DNA of 64,000 bases from Rhizophagus clarus (taxonomy: Eukaryota > Glomeromycota > Glomeromycetes > Glomerales > Glomeraceae), in assembly GCA_015698045.1 (NCBI GenBank), contig BLAL01000040.1:722501-786500 (forward strand), read 5' to 3'. The stretch's first letter is position 1. The number at the start of each line of letters is the position of its first letter. The notes under the pieces were generated by a model. That model saw only the letters and a list, made by a program, of their open reading frames with translations. It made no database searches and had not been told where the DNA came from. Made by a program: the position numbers and the translations under genes. This document shows, in pieces, positions 57,742 through 64,000 of the stretch.

Positions 57742-60700
57742 TTAGCATATATCAAATAAGTCCTGAATACCTTCTGTAATTTGCGTATTACCCACTTTGC
57801 TAGAACTAGTAAAATTATCTATTAATTCATCAGGTGGAAGTTTACTATACCCATATCGAATATCTTCCCCATTTTCCCAATAAATTTCTTCACCCGTTTG
57901 ATATGAAGGTAATCTAGGAGCATCTTTACTATCGAATGAACCTACTAGGTGGTAATGTCTACGATTCTTATCTATAGCTTTAAATTTTAATCCGTAAGTT
58001 GCGTAAAGTGATGCATTTAATAAACCAAGTTTTGCTCGAATCGTTTTTAATCCCGATTTATTAGCACTGCGAGATGCATCGGTATTATCAAACACTTGAG
58101 CCATTTTAGGCACTAAACCCTGGAAATATGATATCGATTCAGGAGAACCCATGCGCGTTTTGACTTCATCAGCTTTATATCGTGTTCTATCATCGATATC
58201 TCTAGCTGGTGTGCAAATTCTTAATAATTCTAGGCAAATTCGATGCCTCTCAGCCTGGGTTGCAGTTGTGAGCCTATCTTCTCTGTAATCTTTACGGGAT
58301 ATAGCCTCAACGGCCATTTCATTGTTAATACCAGCATCTCGTAATTGCTTATAAGCCCTAAACCATTTCATGTGATTGTAATTCCCATACTTTGAGATGA
58401 AATTCTCGGTCAATGATTCAGGCGAAATCTCATAACAATCCACGATATGATGCCGGTCTAAAGAGCGCATCTCTTCTAAAGTCTTCCTTGGTTTATTCTC
58501 CAATAATTCGGCAGTCTCACGATCGACAATAGTAGCATTAGATATATCTGAGATTTCTTCCGCTTTAATAATAGATGAACTCACCCTTACTGTCTGGGAT
58601 AATGATATCGTATTATCTTTAGGTTTAGGCATAAGTTCTATGATAGAAATTACCATACCTGCATTTCGGAGAAAATCAACCATCCTCCAACCAAATAATC
58701 TTCGGGAACGGAATTTTTCTAACATGAATGCCACCCATAATCGAATAGATAGTACGTCCTTATTCCAGATAATAGAATCAACATCTGGGAATATTCCTCT
58801 ATTCTGGAGTTCTCAGGGGAGGCATTCACGTTTAGCATTCAACAACCATCGAAATAACCCATCTTCTGTAATGGGGACGTTAGAAGATCTTTGTTCGATA
58901 TGGCATATATAATCTTTAATGCACCGCATACGGAATAGCATCTGATTCGTTCCGGCGTTCGTTTCTATATAACTGTTAAAGATGCAGAACGCCCGTTCGA
59001 ACTTGGGATTAGTGCAAAATACTCCTATTTTTAAAGTACTTGTATACGCAACTAGATCAACATTGCTCCATGATTCTTCTACGTTACTGAAGTCGTTAGC
59101 CTTTTCTTCTGGATCAGATTTACCATGATATTCTTTGATCCTCAATTCTGGAAAATCAGTCTTGAGAGCACGAACGATCCCTTGCACATCCTTTCTGAGA
59201 TGACAGATGAGTGATGCACTTGTTCGTTTATCAGAAGGTAGTGAAGATATTCTCCTAACCCAATCCCAAAGTTCGGCTAACACAGTTTATTTATTAGAGG
59301 CTAGGCGGAATGTTTTTCCTTCCTGTGGTTGATAAGTATTGTGGATAACTGAGAATAATTTATCCTTGCGAAGAGCCTTAATCCATTCGATATTTAGATC
59401 AGTAAGATCATTATCCATGACGATAATACGCCTAGCCTCTTAGATTAATTTATATAGTTTCTCTATTGATTGACCCGCCAAATGACCTTGTGCCTGAGCA
59501 ATTATAGATACTATTTCATCAAGCCATAAATCATATTGGCTTGGAGAACATTTACATTTTTTATTACATTTGCAATTATTAGTAATACGGTGTAAACTTT
59601 CTATCTGACATACTACCCTCTTATGATCAGGTAGATTTATATTACTATCGATATTGCAATATGATTTGAGATTGAGTCTTGTGACGGCATTCGAGTAAGA
59701 GTAGCGCGTAGATAATACTAGCAAATTCACATCGTCAGATATAGTAAGATGCTCGAGAACATATGTTTTTCCCGTCTCCCAAGGCGATCCTACATAGATA
59801 TCACCTTCATCCGGTAATAGTCTTACATATCTCTCGTCATATATTTCTGTCGCTGAAAGGGGCTCATTATACTTAACCCAAGATGGGAATTTTAAGAAGG
59901 CTTTAGGAAAACCTGAGCCTTTTATCTTGCTAGGCGCTAAAGATATATTTTTATTTTTTTGCTGAATTTTTTCCGCAATAGATGGGTCGCATTCAAAAAC
60001 TTCCCCAGGTTCATCACTATTTTGCCGAAAACATTTCACAATAAATGTACCACTAGCAGATACATGTCCGAACCACCACTGATCCTTGTCATGTATATGT
60101 TTACATAGTGGACATTCTAGTAGAGCTTTCCGGTTAAAATATACAAAGTATTGTGAATCCTTTTCTTCGATAGTCCAATCCCTAAGATAGTTAGAATGCT
60201 TTTGCAAAACTAAGTTCGCGCATTTTTGTAATACATCCTGATCCACGATTATCCTTAGCGAGTTGTTATTTTTTTCTTCACTAAGTAGCCGGGGTCTTAC
60301 TTCGAGGCCTAAGTTAGTAGGTGGTTGGACTCTAACGTAATCGAGTTCATTCCACCCATTATCTAGTGAAAACTGAAGAATTCGTTTCACGCGACCTTTT
60401 TTTGCCGAACCAATAAGGCGAAGGTTAAAATTATGACCAGATAGATTCTGATCAATAAACTTGCCAAATTTTTCCCCAGTTAAGGTATATACTAATTCGG
60501 TGAATGATTTAAGCTCTCGGTGATCGATAAGGAGAGCCGATGCATATAAGATATGATAACTACATTTGCTAGAATCTGATGATGTAGTAACTATTAATTA
60601 CAGTCAAGAATTCGGTACAAAGCTCTTATGAAAGAGCAACAGATTCGAATGAACACTTCTTGCCCCTTGACATCAGCTGTTTCCATATCTTTTTGCGACG

Positions 60701-61271
60701 CATCGATATCAATCACAGCTCTTAAAGGCTTTTGTCCATTAATACATTCATGAATCCCGAGTAAACCATATACTTCTGAAATGTCATCTGCAACAGAAAA
60801 TTTGGGGGCATGATCACCATCTTGGTCGATTTTGATAACCAATTTATTTTTCACTTCACCCCGATCGTAAGCGTTATATAAACTAGACCCTTTTTCATTC
60901 GGAAAGAGGAATGAATAGATTGGGAGATCTTCCAATGAGCCTTTTTCATCTGACATATCTCTAGGTGGTGATGAGAAAATCCCCCGAATGGCATTTAGCA
61001 AATCCTTAGGAGAAAATTTATCATTAAACTTTTCCTGCCTTAAAGAGTACTGAAATGATGGAGTCGTGGTAATGTCGGTTGAGGTACCGGTAGCTTCTTC
61101 ATTATCCGACTCATAATTAGACTCATTGTCATTATAATCATCTGACCCCAAGTCGGATTCATTATCAGTACAACTGCTTGAATCACTTAAATATTCATCA
61201 GAGTCAGTGCCGTTGAAGTAAATAAGAGGGCCGGAGCGATCAGTTTGGTCGAAATTAGTTGGTGTATGCAT
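57742..61271 (-). pseudogene. Primase-SF2 origin-binding-protein helicase fusion, disrupted
   Basis: About 1,176 codons. The start ATG is in the right TIR and the first 13 residues equal those of the polymerase. The acidic N-terminus is followed by primase motifs VIDIDAS, SSDSSKCSYHILY and NLRLIGSAKKGR, with a zinc motif CPLCKHIHDKD..VKCFRQ. The SF2 helicase has GSPWETGKT (Walker A), LWLDEIVSI (Walker B) and NQMLFRMRC (motif VI), as in herpes-type replication origin-binding proteins. Disruptions are a frameshift with TAA near 60594-60600, TAA at 59440 and 59287 (Gln-like positions) and TGA at 58813. The final stop is TAA. It would recognise or open the origin. The same primase layout as the D5 fusion suggests an ancient duplication. 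Confidence 0.85.
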
Positions 61272-62647
61272 GGTGTTAGTTCGAAAAGTTATACTATTTC
61301 TATAAATTTCGGAAATGTTTAATTTATTTTTTTCGATAGTTGCAAAAAAGAAGTGATAGCAAACTTAGATGGCAAGGCGTGAAAGAAAGGCAACCAGATG
61401 TATCTGAAAAAGTGAAGCCTTCTTCGGAAATATTATATAAAAAATTGGAAGAAGGCTTCATCTTGATGGTATGTACTCAGATATGTGAGGCCCTCATTAA
61501 CGCAAACCGGTTATACAATTTTGGGCCTGGTCAGAATCAATATATACCGCCTATACCGGCAATCGAAATTGGCATACATGTACCGGCAACAAATAGGCAA
61601 CTGATATGTATCAACAAGTGAAGGTAACTCCGTAATCATTATATAAAATATTGGGAGAAGCCTTCATCTTTCTAGACATGTACTCGAGTATGGTATAAAT
61701 GGGCTGGTCATGATAATACATAATGCACCTCTAACGACAGACACGAAATTGGCATACATATACTGGCAACAAATAGGTAATAGTTGGGATGCAAAATGGC
61801 TGGTAAACAAATGGGTCAGACCAAGATAATACAGATTACACCTCCAATTCTCTACTAACCAATGGACCACCAAACTGGGGCTAGAAAGATTTCGGAAATA
61901 TATGAATACAAAAAATATGTGACACAAATGCATATATATTGGGTACCGGAAACATTCCCAGAACATTCCCGTCACTAGCCCGTAACTATGTGAGGGAGTT
62001 CTGTCACCGGAACAGTATCACGTGACTGGCGCAGTAAGGCGCAGTATAAATTCGGCCAGCATTATTTCATAATTTTGGTTAGAACTTTGGGCATAATAAT
62101 TTGGCATCCAAACCAGCATAAAGAACTGGTGAATTAATAGGACTATACTAGCTCCTTGATAGTTCCCTGCCAGTTCCATAACAGTTCCACGATAGTTTCA
62201 GGATACTATCAGGTCACTAGCATGGCGCCAAGCTGAATCTCCGAATCACATGTTTTAAAGATCTGCCAGAATTATGGTATAATGTCGGCCAAATTTTTAC
62301 TACAAATTTACTGCGCCACCCAACATGATATTTTTTTACCACAATTAGGTATTTTAACAGGCAACCAAATAGGCGCGCACTTCATCCACATTTACTAACC
62401 AACAGGTCACAAAAAGGAAAAACAGACCCCATCTTTAAGACATATAAATTAATAGATTATAATGTCTTAGGACATATTAATCAATAAACTATATTGTCTT
62501 AGGACATATTAATCAATAAACTATATTGTCCTAAGACATATTAATCAATAAACTATATTGTCTTAGGACATATTAATCTGGGACAAGTGGTTTGTTCTAG
62601 GACATAATAATATATTAATATATTATTATGTCCTAGAACAAACCACT
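61233..62647 (-). repeat. Right terminal inverted repeat, 1,415 bp
   Basis: Inverse of 36948-38362, with the same internal order and equal length. It contains the first 13 codons of the OBP-helicase, the GAAGCCTTC hairpin, two shared ORFs (61340-61621 and 61664-61975), the sub-repeats and the palindrome. Divergence from the left arm is low (for example ACCGGAACAG versus TTCCGGCGAC), so the arms were homogenised or inserted recently. Confidence 0.9.
62586..62647. repeat. Perfect 62-bp terminal palindrome, right
   Basis: Identical to the palindrome at 36948-37009. The element's last base pair is followed by GAAAC, the target-site copy. Confidence 0.9.
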
Positions 62648-63612
62648 GAAACAATTAGTTTTGGCGTTTTTTTTTACTTTACATATAAAAAATGCCAGAA
62701 CAGTCAGTTTTGCGTTTTTATATATATAAAAATGCCAGAATAGTCAGTTTTAGCATTTTTTTGCGTTTTTATATATATAAAAATGCCAAAACAGTCAATT
62801 TTAGTGTTTTTTTTGCGTTTTTATATATAAAAAAATGCTGGAACAATCAGTTTCAGCATTTTTTTTTACTTTACATATAAAAAACACCAGAACAATCAGT
62901 TTTGACATTTTTTTTATTTTACATATAAAAAACGCCAGAATAGTCAGTTTCGGCATTTTTTTTACTTTACATATAAAAAATACCAGAACAATCAATTTTA
63001 GCATTTTTTTTTATTTTACATATAAAAGACGTCAGAACAGTCAGTTTTGGCATTTTTTTTGCGTTTTTATATATATAAAAATGCCAGAACAATCAGTTTC
63101 AGCATTTTTTTACTTTACATATAAAAATGCTGGAACAGTCAGTTTTGGCATTTTTTTTACTTTACATATAAAAATGCTGGAACAGTCAGTTTCAGCATTT
63201 TTTTGCGTTTTTATATATATAAAAATGCTGGAACAATCAGTTTCAGCGTTTTTTTTACTTTATATATAAAAATGCCAGAACAGTCAATTTTGGCGTTTTT
63301 TTTTATTTTACATATAAAAAACGCTAGAACAGTCAGTTTTAGCATTTTTTTTATTTTATATATAAAAGACACCAGAACAGTCAGTTTCAGCATTTTTTTT
63401 GCATTTTTATATATATAAAAATGCCAAAACAATCAGTTTCGACATTTTTTTTTACTTTATATATAAAAACGCCAGAACAGTCAGTTTTGGCATTTTTTTG
63501 CGTTTTTATATATATAAAAATACTGAAACAATCAGTTTCAGCGTTTTTTTTTTACTTTACATATAAAAACGCCAGAACAGTCAGTTTCGGCATTTTTTTT
63601 GTGTTTTGCCAA
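62648..63612. repeat. AT-rich minisatellite, about 17-18 units of 45-60 bp
   Basis: Units have the form TATATATAAAAATGCCAGAA, CAGTCAGTTTTGGCATTTTT, with variable T runs and alternation of ACTTTACATATAAAA and GCGTTTTTATATATATAAAA. ORFs on both strands across it (YIYKNA.., FFICKVKK..) are repeat artefacts. The element is inserted in its first unit. Confidence 0.85.
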
Positions 63613-63619
63613 TCTAATT

Positions 63620-63774
63620 AAACCTAGGTATTATACATAGCATGTACCCTGGATACTTTAAAAATCCTGTACCCCCTATGTATAGTATTCACCCGTGTAT
63701 AGTACTCCCAGGTACAGGCCAAAACCCCCAAAATTTGCAAAAACCCAAAGTACTGTGACCTGTGATATACGGTA
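63620..63774. mobile_element. Right half of the split MITE
   Basis: It contains GTACCCCCTATGTATAGTAT and ends GTACTGTGACCTGTGATATA then CGGTA, the inverse of the left half at 36765. TA is the target site. Confidence 0.6.
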
Positions 63775-64000
63775 AATATGGATGAGGTGCGCGCCTATTT
63801 GGTTGCCTGCCAAAATGCCTAAATATGATAAAAAAATATCACATCAGGTAGCACAGTAAATTCATGATTGATTTTGGCTGACATTATGTCATAATTTTGG
63901 CTGATCTTTTGGACACATGATTTGAGGTTCTTGACAGGAAACTAGAGTGATTCTATTAGTTTGTCAGTTTCAGACCACTTGTATACTAGCTTGGATGCCA
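63775..64000. mobile_element. Older related element terminus, continuation beyond window
   Basis: AATATGGATGAGGTGCGCGC, then CTATTTGGTTGCCTG and GCACAGTAAATTCATGATTG, follow the left TIR from 37201 onward with clear divergence. It continues the terminus interrupted at 36764, so an older element extends past the right edge. Confidence 0.7.

Larger units (their letters stand above)
36948..62647. mobile_element. 25.7-kb giant TIR-flanked virus-like element
   Basis: It is bounded by 1,415-bp inverted repeats, each starting with the same 62-bp perfect palindrome, and by a GAAAC direct repeat. The cargo is a family B DNA polymerase, a primase-D5 helicase, a primase-SF2 origin-binding helicase, two tyrosine recombinases, about ten accessory ORFs and an intron-containing FMN reductase. 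The replication module is like that of large eukaryotic DNA viruses, but no capsid, protease or packaging ATPase is recognised. It is not a Maverick/Polinton, because the retroviral-type integrase is missing and primases replace protein priming. The copy is inactivated. Confidence 0.85.

Noticed and set aside
38324..61271. A general genetic-code change (UGA = Trp) in the element
   Set aside because: TGG is used normally for Trp in the same frames, at least one TGA stands for Arg by paralogue comparison, and some internal stops are TAA. Decay explains the pattern better.
36948..62647. A complete endogenous virus genome
   Set aside because: No major capsid, maturation protease or packaging ATPase motif was seen in any frame. 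The element is described as virus-like only.
36948..62647. A classical Maverick/Polinton
   Set aside because: No retroviral-type integrase was found, priming is by primase-type proteins, and the recombinases are of the tyrosine type.
62692..63621. Overlapping ORFs on both strands in the minisatellite (YIYKN, FFICK patterns)
   Set aside because: They arise because the repeat unit lacks stops in several frames. The product is only low-complexity repeat translation.
1..64000. CRISPR arrays, rRNA or tRNA genes
   Set aside because: No regular direct repeats with unique spacers, and no tRNA or rRNA signatures, were recognised. The repeat arrays present are mini- or microsatellites.

Overview
The window looks like nuclear DNA of an arbuscular mycorrhizal fungus (Glomeromycotina, Rhizophagus-like). 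The grounds are very AT-rich intergenic DNA, short GT-AG introns, divergent MATA-type HMG-box genes, a Crinkler-type N-terminal domain, decaying F-box/LRR and HNH/NUMOD4 genes, and degenerate TTAGGG-like repeats. The taxon is inferred from gene content only.

Region 1 (1-36.5 kb) is gene-poor host DNA. It begins with two unlisted, paralogous 34-35 residue peptides ending in a CaaX box (Cys-Ser-Ile-Met), each with a TATAAATA element upstream. They look like lipopeptide pheromone-type precursors. Then come a seven-exon TRP/Flc-like membrane protein (4.5-7.4 kb), a tandem duplication carrying MITEs, a signal-peptide multi-pass membrane protein (11.0-12.2 kb), an HNH pseudogene with a 131-bp tandem repeat, a short Crinkler-like gene, an HMG-box gene, an 11-exon RluA-type pseudouridine synthase, two more HMG-like genes and a split F-box pseudogene.

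Region 2 (36,948-62,647) is a 25.7-kb giant mobile element. Its terminal inverted repeats are 1,415 bp each, both ends start with the same perfect 62-bp palindrome, and it is flanked by a 5-7 bp direct repeat (GAAAC core). It carries a complete-looking replication module: an RNA-primed-type family B DNA polymerase, an archaeo-eukaryotic primase fused to an SF3/D5 helicase, a second primase fused to an origin-binding-protein type SF2 helicase, and two paralogous tyrosine recombinases. Accessory genes encode a retropepsin-like protein, an F-box/LRR protein, coiled-coil and Ser/Glu-rich proteins, an orphan family with a viral-type two-cysteine-adaptor-like segment, and a zinc-binding protein. They form an array separated by related spacer repeats. 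An intron-containing NAD(P)H-dependent FMN reductase sits inside as apparent cargo. I recognise no capsid or packaging gene. This copy is decayed: every large replication gene is broken. Ten internal stops are TGA and two are TAA, as expected from C-to-T change, and the polymerase is split by a 371-bp MITE.

Region 3 (flanks of the element) shows nesting. The element sits in a 45-60 bp-unit minisatellite, which sits in a TA-flanked MITE, which had entered the terminus of an older related element. One part of that old terminus is at 36.5 kb and the other is at 63.77 kb, running off the window.
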